Assembly: GCA_016871715.1 (NCBI GenBank)
Contig: VHCO01000042.1
Coordinates: 1 to 40,420, forward strand
Direction of reading: 5' to 3'
Length of the DNA stretch: 40,420 bases
Source: Verrucomicrobiota bacterium
Lineage (GTDB): Bacteria; Verrucomicrobiota; Verrucomicrobiia; Limisphaerales; J093
The translations under genes and the position numbers were made by a program. Below the pieces are notes generated by a model. The model was not told the origin of the DNA, ran no database searches, and saw only the letters and a list, made by a program, of their open reading frames with translations. Positions 1-7,550 of the stretch are shown here, piece by piece; the stretch's first letter is position 1, and each line of letters opens with the position of its first letter.

Positions 1-10
1 GGGGACAGGG

Positions 11-34
11 GCCCGCGGGCAAGATGCCCGGGCT
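11..34. repeat. REP-like palindrome
   Basis: A GC-rich imperfect palindrome. CGGGCA (16-21) and TGCCCG (25-30) form a perfect 6-bp stem around a 3-base loop, flanked by more GC-rich inverted sequence. It lies directly before the transposase remnant at 41-448. REP-associated tyrosine transposases (RAYTs) act on short palindromes of this kind, so position and shape fit a REP element. Only one copy is visible in the window, so its repetitive nature is inferred. Confidence 0.5.
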
Positions 35-40
35 CCGTTC

Positions 41-448
41 TTGACTGGTCCGCAGGCTGGAGCGGGGGGCGGGGCTTCGGGGGAGTCAACGGTGAAGGTG
101 CAGGAGCGTGAATGGAAGGAGGTTGGGGCAGAGTATCGGAAGCGGTTGTTTGTGCGGGCAGGGGTGTCTGGGAGCAGCGGGAAGGCGGCGTTGAGCCGGG
201 AGCAGATTAGGCGGGTGTTGCAGAAGGGCGGGGAGTTGAGTGTGGGGGAGGTGTTGCGGTTACGGATACGGCACATGACGGACGGGGTGGTGCTTGGGTC
301 GAAGGGTTTCGTGGATGGAGTGTGGCTGGCGCATCGGGATCGGTTTGGGGCGAAGCGGCGGAGCGGGGCGCGGCCGATACGGGGTGGTGGGGCGTCGCTG
401 GCGGGGTTGCGTGCGTTACGGGACCTGCGGTTGGCGGCGATCTCGTGA
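41..448 (+). pseudogene. C-terminal remnant of a REP-associated tyrosine transposase (RAYT, IS200-like)
   Basis: The frame encodes the distinctive C-terminal tail of RAYT transposases: EYRKRLFVRAG, then LSREQIRRVLQKGGELS, then RHMTDGVVLGSKGFVDGVW, FGAKRRSGARPIRG and LRALRDLRLAAIS. The catalytic Y1 transposase core (HUH motif and tyrosine) is not in the window. The frame stays open to base 2, but the first 40 bases are a REP-like palindrome rather than transposase core, which suggests the 5' part was lost or replaced. About 120 of an expected 250-330 residues remain. RAYTs cut and join single-stranded DNA at REP hairpins; this copy is probably inactive unless an intact N-terminus lies beyond the edge. 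The family is recognised from memory of its tail. Confidence 0.7.
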
Positions 449-753
449 GGCGGCGCTGCTTTGGACCTGGTGGGGTATTCGGTGGGGGACATTGTGGCTG
501 CCTAGGGCTTAAGGTCGAGTTGGACGAGGTAGGGGGGAGCCGGCCTGTGCTCGGGTTTGGGCCTGGGGTGAAGAGGTTTGCGTTGGGGGGCAAAGGGATT
601 GGACGATTAAAGGACAGAAGACTTATTGTTGACAGTGAGGTTGGGAAGGCCGGTGACTCGAGGTCTAGGGTGCGCAACTGGGGCTCCAGGAGGGATGGAG
701 ATCCGCCGGCTTGTGTTGGGAGGTCGCCTGCGGCACGCTGGGGGGAAAAGCGG
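449..753. other. Intergenic region without a convincing gene
   Basis: About 305 bases between the transposase remnant and the recombinase start. A frame continuous with the recombinase runs through it, but its translation is Gly/Arg-rich and unlike any family. A TTGACA hexamer at 629-634 is a possible -35 box, but no good -10 box follows at 16-19 bases. GGGGGAAAAG at 741-750 precedes the ATG at 754 and may serve as the ribosome binding site. Confidence 0.4.
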
Positions 754-1674
754 ATGCGCGAGTTGGTTGAGGATTTTTTGGAGTACCTGCGGCACGAACG
801 AGGCCAGGCGGAGCACACTCAGCGGACGTATGGGGCGCAACTGGATCGGTTTATGGCGTGGGCGGAGGGGAAAGGGATTCGGGAGTGGGGGGCGGTGGGT
901 TTGGAGCATCTGACGGCGTTTCTGCAGGGGGAGCGGGAGCGGGTGCCGGTGGGTGCGCCGAAGGAGGGCGGACGCCGGCTGAGTCCGGAGAGTGTGTATC
1001 TGGAGATAGCGGCGTTACGGGCCTTTTACGGGTACTGCGAGCGCGAGAAGTTGCTGGCGGTGAATGTGGCTGAGCATTTGAGCCTACCGCGGCGTTGGCG
1101 GCGGTTGCCGAAGGCGCTGACGGATGGGGAGATTGGGCAGTTGTTGGCGCGTTTGACGGAGGAGACGCCGAGCGACCTCTGCGATCAGGCGGTGTTGGAA
1201 TTGGCGTACGCGTCGGGTTTGCGGTTGGCGGAGTTGCGGCAGTTGCGGCTGGAGCAACTGCATTTGGACGCTGGGTTTGTGACGGTCGTTGGGAAAGGGA
1301 ACAAGGAACGAGTGGTGCCGGTGGGGCGGGCGGCGGTGGCGGCGCTCGGGCGGTACTTGGAGTCGGGGCGACCGCGGTTGGTGACGGCGCGGTCGCCTGG
1401 GGCGGTTTTTCTGACGCGGCGGGGGACGGCGTTTGCGTCGGTGACGATGTGGTTGCGGGTGAAGCGGCGGGTGCGGCGGGCGGGGATCAGTCGGAACGTG
1501 ACACCGCACATGTTACGGCACAGTTTTGCGACGCATCTGTTGGAGCACGGGGCGGACTTGCGTGTGATCCAGGAGTTATTGGGGCACGCGAGCATAGGGA
1601 CGACGGAGGTGTACACGCACGTGGCGGGTCGGCGGTTACGGGAGGTGCATGAGCGGTTTCATCCGCGGCGGTGA
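754..1674 (+). CDS. Tyrosine recombinase, XerC/XerD family
   Basis: A 306-residue protein of the size of XerC/XerD, which resolve chromosome dimers at dif sites during division. The N-terminal SAM-like DNA-binding domain (about residues 1-100, RELVEDFLEYLRHERGQA) precedes the catalytic domain. The full catalytic set is visible: Arg157 (SGLRLAE), Lys181 (GKGNKER), His252 and Arg255 (HMLRHSF), His278 (LLGHAS) and Tyr287 (VYTHV). The ATG at 754 is preferred because the family's normal N-terminus begins there, after a G-rich Shine-Dalgarno-like run; upstream in-frame starts add about 144 unsupported residues. It lies 88 bases before mreB. XerC and XerD cannot be told apart here, and an integrase role is less likely given the housekeeping context. 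Confidence 0.9.
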   Translation: MRELVEDFLEYLRHERGQAEHTQRTYGAQLDRFMAWAEGKGIREWGAVGLEHLTAFLQGERERVPVGAPKEGGRRLSPESVYLEIAALRAFYGYCEREKLLAVNVAEHLSLPRRWRRLPKALTDGEIGQLLARLTEETPSDLCDQAVLELAYASGLRLAELRQLRLEQLHLDAGFVTVVGKGNKERVVPVGRAAVAALGRYLESGRPRLVTARSPGAVFLTRRGTAFASVTMWLRVKRRVRRAGISRNVTPHMLRHSFATHLLEHGADLRVIQELLGHASIGTTEVYTHVAGRRLREVHERFHPRR

Positions 1675-1710
1675 GTGTGAGTGGGTTTTGGGGTGGTGGC
1701 GGCAATAGGC

Positions 1711-1740
1711 TTGACCGGTTGGCTGCGGGGCGACTAGGCT
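1711..1740 (+). promoter_or_regulatory. Candidate sigma-70-type promoter of mreB
   Basis: TTGACC (1711-1716) and TAGGCT (1735-1740) are separated by 18 bases, placing the transcript start near 1747, 16 bases before the mreB ATG. The -35 box matches 5 of 6 consensus positions; the -10 box is weaker. It sits in the only gap between xer and mreB and would drive the elongation cluster. Confidence 0.45.
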
Positions 1741-1762
1741 GCGAGCGTGCTAGGCACATTTC

Positions 1763-2782
1763 ATGTTTGCGCAACTTAAAGGCCTGTTTTCCAACGATAT
1801 TGGAATCGACCTTGGGACTGCGAATTCGCTGGTATACGTCCGCGATCGCGGGATTGTGTTGCGGGAGCCATCGGTCGTTGCCATTCAGGCTGGGACCAAC
1901 GTGGTGCTGGCGGTGGGGGAGGAGGCCAAGCGGATGCTGGGCCGGACGCCGGGGAGCATCGTGGCGATTCGGCCGATGAAAGACGGCGTGATTGCCGATT
2001 TCGATGTGACCGGGGCGATGCTGCGGCATTTCATCCAGCGGGTACATCATCGGAAGCTGATTGCTCCGCGGGTGGTGGTGGCGGTTCCCTCCGGGATTAC
2101 GGAAGTCGAGAAGCGAGCGGTGAAGGACTCGGTGACGCATGCTGGGGCGCGGGAGGTCTACCTGATTGAGCAGCCGATGGCATCGGCGATTGGGGTGGGT
2201 TTACCGGTGCACGAGCCGGCGGGGAACATGATCGTGGACATTGGCGGCGGGACCTGCGAGATGGCGATCATTTCGCTGGCGGGGATCGTGTTTAGCCGGA
2301 GTCTGCGGGTTGGGGGCGACGAGTTTGACGAGACGATCGTTGCGTACATGAAACGGGCGCACAATTTAATGATTGGCGAACGCACGGCGGAGGAGATCAA
2401 GATTAAGATCGGCTCCGCTCATCCTCTGGAGCAAGAACTGACTATGGACGTGAAGGGCCGGGATTTGAGTACCGGTTTACCCAAGACGATCACGGTCCGC
2501 TCGGAGGAGATACGGGAAGCTCTTAAAGAACCGCTTTCAAGCATTTTAGAAGCGATACGCATCACCTTGGAACGTTGCCCGCCGGAGTTGGCGGCCGATT
2601 TGGTGGACCGGGGGATTGTCTTGGCTGGCGGGGGCGCGCTGTTGCGCGGCATCGACCGTTTAGTGGCCGAGGAGACCTATCTGCCGGTGCATGTGGCCGA
2701 CGATCCGCTGACGGCGGTGGCGGAAGGGACGGGCCGGGTATTGCAGGAGCTTCAGTTTCTCAAGCGAGTGGCTTCCTCTTGA
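1763..2782 (+). CDS. mreB: Rod shape-determining protein MreB
   Basis: MreB is the bacterial actin that forms membrane-bound filaments and directs the peptidoglycan elongation machinery. The 339 residues match the usual length. Actin-fold nucleotide motifs are clear: phosphate 1 [11 protein letters not shown] (12-22), phosphate 2 [11 protein letters not shown] (from about 158) and the adenosine motif [11 protein letters not shown] (near 286-296). The amphipathic N-terminus [12 protein letters not shown] fits membrane attachment. The ATG at 1763 is chosen because the family starts just before this segment; no strong Shine-Dalgarno sequence is seen, so initiation may rely on a short leader. It heads mreB-mreC-mreD-mrdA-rodA. 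Confidence 0.98.
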   Translation: MFAQLKGLFSNDIGIDLGTANSLVYVRDRGIVLREPSVVAIQAGTNVVLAVGEEAKRMLGRTPGSIVAIRPMKDGVIADFDVTGAMLRHFIQRVHHRKLIAPRVVVAVPSGITEVEKRAVKDSVTHAGAREVYLIEQPMASAIGVGLPVHEPAGNMIVDIGGGTCEMAIISLAGIVFSRSLRVGGDEFDETIVAYMKRAHNLMIGERTAEEIKIKIGSAHPLEQELTMDVKGRDLSTGLPKTITVRSEEIREALKEPLSSILEAIRITLERCPPELAADLVDRGIVLAGGGALLRGIDRLVAEETYLPVHVADDPLTAVAEGTGRVLQELQFLKRVASS

Positions 2783-2845
2783 GGCCGCCTCGGGTTAGGG
2801 GCGGTAGACGCGCGTTCGCCTCGTGCTAAGTTCGCGGGGTTACGA

Positions 2846-3721
2846 ATGTCGAAAAGGCCGCACTATTGGGCCCTGGCCGGCGTGGCGTTGGTGGCGTTGA
2901 GCCTGCTCAACCTGCCGGAGGCCACGGCCACGAAGGCCAAGCTCGTGGTGAGCAGTCTCTTTCTGCCTCTGTTCGGTCTGGTGGGGTCGGGCCAGAATCT
3001 TTGGGAGCAAGGGACCGTGACGCTGTCTTCGCGGCGGGCGCTGCAGGAGCAGATCGAGGGGTTGCGGTCGGAGAACCGGCAACTCCGGGCGGCGGCGCTG
3101 CAGGGGGCTGAGGCGTTGCGGGAGAACGAGCGGTTACGGCGGTTGTTGGGGTGGCAGCAGCAGAGTTCGTGGCACTTGCGGGCCGGCCGGGTGATTGCGC
3201 GGGATACGGCGAATTGGTGGCGGACGGTGCGGATCGACCTTGGGAGTCGGGACGGGGTGCGGGTGGATCTGCCGGTGTTGGACCAAGACGGTTTATTGGG
3301 GCGGGTGTTGGAGGTGGGGTTGACCAGTGCGCAGGTGGTGTTACTGGGGGACCCGCAGTGTCGGGTGGCGGTGGTGGTGCGGGAGACGGGGGAGAGCGGT
3401 GTGATCACGGCGATTGCGTCTGGGGTGTTGGACCATCGTTTGGTCGATCTGACCCATTTACCTAGGAACAGCGCGTTGCGTCCGGGCCAGACGGTGTATA
3501 CGAGTGGTTTGGGGGGGTTGTTTCCCGCCGGCATTCCGGTTGGCTCGGTGGTGGATGCGCGCAGTGTCGGTTACGGTTTGTACACGGAGGCGCGGGTCAA
3601 GTTGGCAGCGGACAGCAGTCGGATGCGGGAGGTGATGGTGTTGTTTCCTGGGGGACCCGAGTTAGGGCGCGGCGGGGTGGGCGTAGGGGCGGCCGGGCCG
3701 GGGCAGGGGGTGGGACGATGA
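2846..3721 (+). CDS. mreC: Rod shape-determining protein MreC
   Basis: MreC is the periplasmic scaffold linking MreB and MreD to the elongation transpeptidase PBP2. The 291-residue protein has a short cytoplasmic start, one membrane segment (about 8-24), a coiled coil rich in Leu/Glu/Gln (about 60-95, LQEQIEGLRSENRQLRAAAL) and the beta-rich MreC core, including GRVIARDTANWWRTVRIDLG and LGDPQCRVAVVVRETGESG. The C-terminus is a Gly-rich tail. It starts 63 bases after mreB, and its TGA overlaps the mreD ATG in ATGA (3718-3721), suggesting translational coupling. Confidence 0.95.
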   Translation: MSKRPHYWALAGVALVALSLLNLPEATATKAKLVVSSLFLPLFGLVGSGQNLWEQGTVTLSSRRALQEQIEGLRSENRQLRAAALQGAEALRENERLRRLLGWQQQSSWHLRAGRVIARDTANWWRTVRIDLGSRDGVRVDLPVLDQDGLLGRVLEVGLTSAQVVLLGDPQCRVAVVVRETGESGVITAIASGVLDHRLVDLTHLPRNSALRPGQTVYTSGLGGLFPAGIPVGSVVDARSVGYGLYTEARVKLAADSSRMREVMVLFPGGPELGRGGVGVGAAGPGQGVGR

Positions 3722-4269
3722 GTCGGTCGAAGACGGCGCTCATGTTGCTGGCGGCCTTTTTGGGCGTGTTTGCCGAGGCGAGTCTGGAGTATCCGCGGCG
3801 TTGGCTGGGCGGGTCGATCGATGTCTTGCCGCCGTTGATGGTCTATGCGGCGTTGCAGATGAACCTGACGGCGGTGGGGTTGCTGGCCTGTTGCGGGGGC
3901 GTGTGGGCGGATTCCCTTTCGGCCAATCCGCTGGGTGCGAGTGTGCTGCCGTTATACACGATTGGGTGGGTGCTGCATCAGCGGCACGAGTTCATTTTGC
4001 AGGAATTGGGGTACGCGCAGGCGATTCTGGGGATGTTGGCCTCGGCGGCGATGCCGGTGTTGACGTTGCTGATGGTGCTATCGCTAGGGCACACGCCGCT
4101 GTTGGGGTGGGGATCGTTATGGCAGTGGTTGGTGTTGACGTTGGGCGGGGGGCTATTGACGCCGGTATGTTTCGCGGTGTTGGACCGGTTGGGGCGGCAG
4201 TTGGACCACCCGCCGGCGCGGGCGTTTCCGTATCGGGCCGACCGGGAGATAAAGCGAGGGCGTTACTGA
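3718..4269 (+). CDS. mreD: Rod shape-determining protein MreD
   Basis: A 183-residue, very hydrophobic protein with about five to six predicted membrane helices, the size and position of MreD. MreD is an inner-membrane partner of MreC in the elongasome. Sequence similarity in this family is low, so the call rests on hydrophobicity, the FAEASLEYPRRWLGGSIDVLP start, and its place between mreC and the PBP2 gene. The start overlaps mreC by 4 bases and the stop lies 2 bases before mrdA. Confidence 0.88.
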   Translation: MSRSKTALMLLAAFLGVFAEASLEYPRRWLGGSIDVLPPLMVYAALQMNLTAVGLLACCGGVWADSLSANPLGASVLPLYTIGWVLHQRHEFILQELGYAQAILGMLASAAMPVLTLLMVLSLGHTPLLGWGSLWQWLVLTLGGGLLTPVCFAVLDRLGRQLDHPPARAFPYRADREIKRGRY

Positions 4270-4271
4270 TC

Positions 4272-6224
4272 ATGTTGATTGTCGACCAAGTGCGGAGGAA
4301 CAACGATGCGCGGCTGCAGGCGGTGGCGGTGGTGATGTTGTTGGGGCTGGGGATGTTGTTGGTGGGGCTGTGGTATGTGCAGGTGGTGACGGCGAAGCGG
4401 TACCAGACGAACCTGGAGAATCAGACCTTTCGGACGGTGCGGATTCCGGCGGTGCGCGGGAAGATACTGGATCGGAACGGGCTGGTGTTGGCGGACAACC
4501 GGCCGGCGTACAGCCTGAACTTGTACCTGGAGGAGTTGCGGCCGCTGTTCGAGCGGGAGTATGTGCGGCGCCGGCCTCGGCGTTCGTTGCGGCGTGGGGA
4601 GCGGGAGCAACTGAGCCGGGAGGTACGCGCGGCGGTGGTGAGCAACAACGTCACGCGGGCGAGCGCGTTTTTGGACGAGGGGGTGGCATTTGACGAGCGC
4701 GAGTTTCGGCGGCACTACTTCAACTGGCCGTACCGGCCGTATGTGGTGCGGGAGAACCTGAGTTCGGGGGAGATTGCGCGGTTTTTGGAGCAGGCGCCGG
4801 CGATTCCGGGGATGGATTTGGAGATCCAGCCGCTGCGGTTTTATCCGGTGGGGCCGGTGGTGGCGGCGGTGACGGGGTATCTTTCGCGGGACGATTTGGC
4901 GCGCGGGGACGAGGAGATGGGGTTCAGTTACAGTTTACCGAGCTACGATGGGGCGGTGGGGTTGGAGTACGCGTACAACGAGCAACTGCGGGGTCGGCCT
5001 GGGGTGAAGTCGATCACGGTGAACAGTCTATGCTATCGGGAGGCGGAGAGGATCTGGACGACGGCGGAGCCGGGGATGAACCTGGTGCTGACACTGGATT
5101 TGCCGCTGCAGCAGGCGGCTTGGGAGGCGCTACGGTCGGTGGGGGCAGGGGTGCGGGGCGCGGTGGTGGTGTTGGACGCTTCGAATGGGGACGTGTTGGC
5201 TTTGGTGTCGGCGCCGTCGTACGATCCGAACGAGTTCGTGGCGCCGATCAGCCATGAGCGTTGGGCGGTGCTGAACGATTCGCTGATGCGTCCGATGTTC
5301 AACCGGGCGACGCAGGGGGCCTATCATCCGGGCTCGACGTTCAAGATCGTGACGGCACTGGCCTGCCTGGAATACGGGGTGCTGACTCCGGGCACGCTGG
5401 GCCAGACGCTGAGCAGTCCGGGCTTTTTCCAGCTTGGGCGCCGGCGGATCGACGACCTAGCTCCGCCCGGCGACTACGATTTCAGGCGGGCGTTCATTCG
5501 CTCGAGCAACACGTATTTCATCCACTACGGCTTGAAAGTCGGGCGGGCGCGGTTCCTCGAGTTCGGCAAGCGGTTTTTCTTGGGGGAGCGAGCGGGGTTG
5601 CCGACACGGCAGGAGGTCAGCGGGTACTATCCGCAACCGTCGGAGGTGGTGGGGTTGTGGCATGAGGGCAATTTGGCGAACGTGTGCATTGGGCAAGAGA
5701 TCACGGTGACGCCGTTGCAGATGGCGGTCTTGACGGCGGCGGTGGCCAATGGCGGCCGAGTATACTATCCCCGGTTTGTGGCGCGGCTGGAGTCGGCCGA
5801 GCCGGAGTTGGACGACACTGGGACGCGGCATTTTCCGCCGCGGTTACGGGGGGAGTTAGGGATTGACGCGCGGCACTTGGAGATCGTGCGGGAGGCGATG
5901 TTGGCCGACACGGTGGAGCGGGAGGCGACGGCGTTTGAGGCGTTTCACGAGGCGGATCGGCGGACGCCGCGCCTGAAGGGTTTTGCGGTGGGCGGGAAGA
6001 CGGGGACGGCGGAGATCAAGGGGAACGGGTTGGTGGACAAGGTGGTGTGGTTCGCGGCGATGGGGCCGTATCCGGATCCGCGGTATGTGGTGGTGGTGAT
6101 GGTGGAGAGCGGGGCCTCGGGTGGGGGGACGTGCGCGCCGGTGGCCCGGCGGGTGTTCCAGGCCATCCAAGGGCGCATGGGGTCGAGTCCGAGTTTGGAC
6201 GGCCAATACGCGCAGCGGCAATAG
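4272..6224 (+). CDS. mrdA: Penicillin-binding protein 2, elongation-specific peptidoglycan transpeptidase
   Basis: PBP2 cross-links new peptidoglycan during rod elongation with RodA. The 650-residue class B protein has an N-terminal membrane anchor (about 17-37), a PBP dimerisation domain beginning at VRGKILDRNGLVLADNRP, and a C-terminal transpeptidase. All three active-site motifs are present: STFK with nucleophile Ser355, SSN (411-413), and KTG at 576-578. The ATG at 4272 lies 2 bases after the mreD stop and gives the short cytoplasmic tail expected before the anchor; the frame is open further upstream but that part overlaps mreD. Its dimerisation domain holds an Arg-rich stretch (YVRRRPRRSLRRGE) that is unusually basic. 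Confidence 0.96.
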   Translation: MLIVDQVRRNNDARLQAVAVVMLLGLGMLLVGLWYVQVVTAKRYQTNLENQTFRTVRIPAVRGKILDRNGLVLADNRPAYSLNLYLEELRPLFEREYVRRRPRRSLRRGEREQLSREVRAAVVSNNVTRASAFLDEGVAFDEREFRRHYFNWPYRPYVVRENLSSGEIARFLEQAPAIPGMDLEIQPLRFYPVGPVVAAVTGYLSRDDLARGDEEMGFSYSLPSYDGAVGLEYAYNEQLRGRPGVKSITVNSLCYREAERIWTTAEPGMNLVLTLDLPLQQAAWEALRSVGAGVRGAVVVLDASNGDVLALVSAPSYDPNEFVAPISHERWAVLNDSLMRPMFNRATQGAYHPGSTFKIVTALACLEYGVLTPGTLGQTLSSPGFFQLGRRRIDDLAPPGDYDFRRAFIRSSNTYFIHYGLKVGRARFLEFGKRFFLGERAGLPTRQEVSGYYPQPSEVVGLWHEGNLANVCIGQEITVTPLQMAVLTAAVANGGRVYYPRFVARLESAEPELDDTGTRHFPPRLRGELGIDARHLEIVREAMLADTVEREATAFEAFHEADRRTPRLKGFAVGGKTGTAEIKGNGLVDKVVWFAAMGPYPDPRYVVVVMVESGASGGGTCAPVARRVFQAIQGRMGSSPSLDGQYAQRQ

Positions 6225-6332
6225 GAGACAGGAGACCGATGGACGGCGTTCAGCAGACCAATCGATGGGCCGGGCCGGCGAGGGCAGGGGCTTGGGGTGG
6301 AGGGCCCGAGGTTCAGTTTGAGGGGTCGAGGC

Positions 6333-7541
6333 ATGAGCATGTTGTACGCGAATCTTAGTCCCCCGCGATCACGAGTGGCCTGGCCGATGATTGGGGCGCT
6401 GATCGGGCTGATGGCGGTGGGTGGATTATTCATTGCGAGCGCCACGTTGGCGAAGGTGGGGGCGGTGAGTCCGGCGTGGTATCGTTACGAGCACGTGAAG
6501 CAGGTGGTCTGGTACGGTTTGGGGACGGGGTTAGCGGTGGCGGTGTGCGCGGTGAATTACCGGCTGATGGCCCGTTGGTCGGTGGTGGTTTATTGGGTGG
6601 CGATGTTGTTGTTGGGGGCGGTGTTGGTGGTGGGGACGACGCATGGTTGGGGGGCGCGGCGCTGGATCGATCTGGGCCCGTTCCAGTTCCAGCCGTCGGA
6701 GCTGGCGAAGTTGGCCTTTGTATTGATGTTGGCCAACTACTTGAGTCGGCCGGTGAACGAGTTACGGCGAGGGCGGGTCTTTCTGGCGTCGTTAGCGATG
6801 TCGTTGTTGCCGTTTGGGTTGATCTTGCTGGAGCCGGACCTGGGCTCGGCGCTGGTATTTGTGCCGGTGGGGTTGGTGATGATGTTTGTGGCGGGTGTGC
6901 CGACGCGGTATTTGTGGCAGTTTTTGGGGGCGGTTGGGCTGATTGTGGCGTTAATTTTGGTGGACATTTTTTTTGCGCCGCCGCAGTGGCAGCTCAAGCT
7001 TCAGCCCTACCAGCGGAAGCGGCTGATGGTGTATTTCGGGGTCGATTTTGTTCCGGCAAATGCGAGCGACACGGAGCGACAGCGGGCGCTGACGGAGTAC
7101 CGGGATGCGTCGCACAACGTGCAGCAGGCGTTGATCTCGGTGGGTTCGGGCGGGTTAACGGGCAAGGGATGGCGGCAGGGGACGCAGAACGCGTTGGGGT
7201 ATCTGCCGCGGGCGGTGGCGCACAACGATTTTATTTTCTCGGTGATTGCGGAGGAGAGCGGTTTTGTGGGGAGTGTGGTGGTATTGGCTTTGTACACGGT
7301 GATCCTGTTTACCGGGATCCGCATCGCCGGCCAGGCGCGCGATCGTCTGGGCAAGCTGTTGGCGGTGGGCGTGGTCGCGTTGTGGTTCGGCCACGTGTTT
7401 ATCAACATTGGGATGAATATACGGTTGACGCCTGTGACGGGCATCCCGCTGCCGCTCTTGAGCTACGGCGGAACTTCGGTGCTCTGCTCGTTGATCGCGG
7501 CAGGTCTCCTCCAGAACATTCAGCTCTATCGTGACTATTGA
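6333..7541 (+). CDS. rodA: Peptidoglycan glycosyltransferase RodA (SEDS family)
   Basis: RodA polymerises lipid II into glycan strands for side-wall growth, working with PBP2. The protein of about 402 residues has some ten membrane helices and SEDS signatures: GARRWIDLGPFQFQPSELAK, LLEPDLGSALVF, HNDFIFSVIAEESGF and the C-terminal TPVTGIPLPLLSYGGTS. ATG 6333 is chosen because GAGGGG (6320-6325) lies 7 bases upstream; ATG 6339 and GTG 6297 are in-frame alternatives. The 108-base gap after mrdA is longer than others in this cluster. The RNase E/G gene follows 9 bases after the stop. Confidence 0.96.
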   Translation: MSMLYANLSPPRSRVAWPMIGALIGLMAVGGLFIASATLAKVGAVSPAWYRYEHVKQVVWYGLGTGLAVAVCAVNYRLMARWSVVVYWVAMLLLGAVLVVGTTHGWGARRWIDLGPFQFQPSELAKLAFVLMLANYLSRPVNELRRGRVFLASLAMSLLPFGLILLEPDLGSALVFVPVGLVMMFVAGVPTRYLWQFLGAVGLIVALILVDIFFAPPQWQLKLQPYQRKRLMVYFGVDFVPANASDTERQRALTEYRDASHNVQQALISVGSGGLTGKGWRQGTQNALGYLPRAVAHNDFIFSVIAEESGFVGSVVVLALYTVILFTGIRIAGQARDRLGKLLAVGVVALWFGHVFINIGMNIRLTPVTGIPLPLLSYGGTSVLCSLIAAGLLQNIQLYRDY

Positions 7542-7550
7542 AGTTGGCCT

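Noticed and set aside
3801-4271. Upstream extension of the PBP2 frame
   Set aside because: This part overlaps mreD in another frame and is Gly/Ala/Val-rich without similarity; PBP2 homologues begin just before their membrane anchor, matching ATG 4272.
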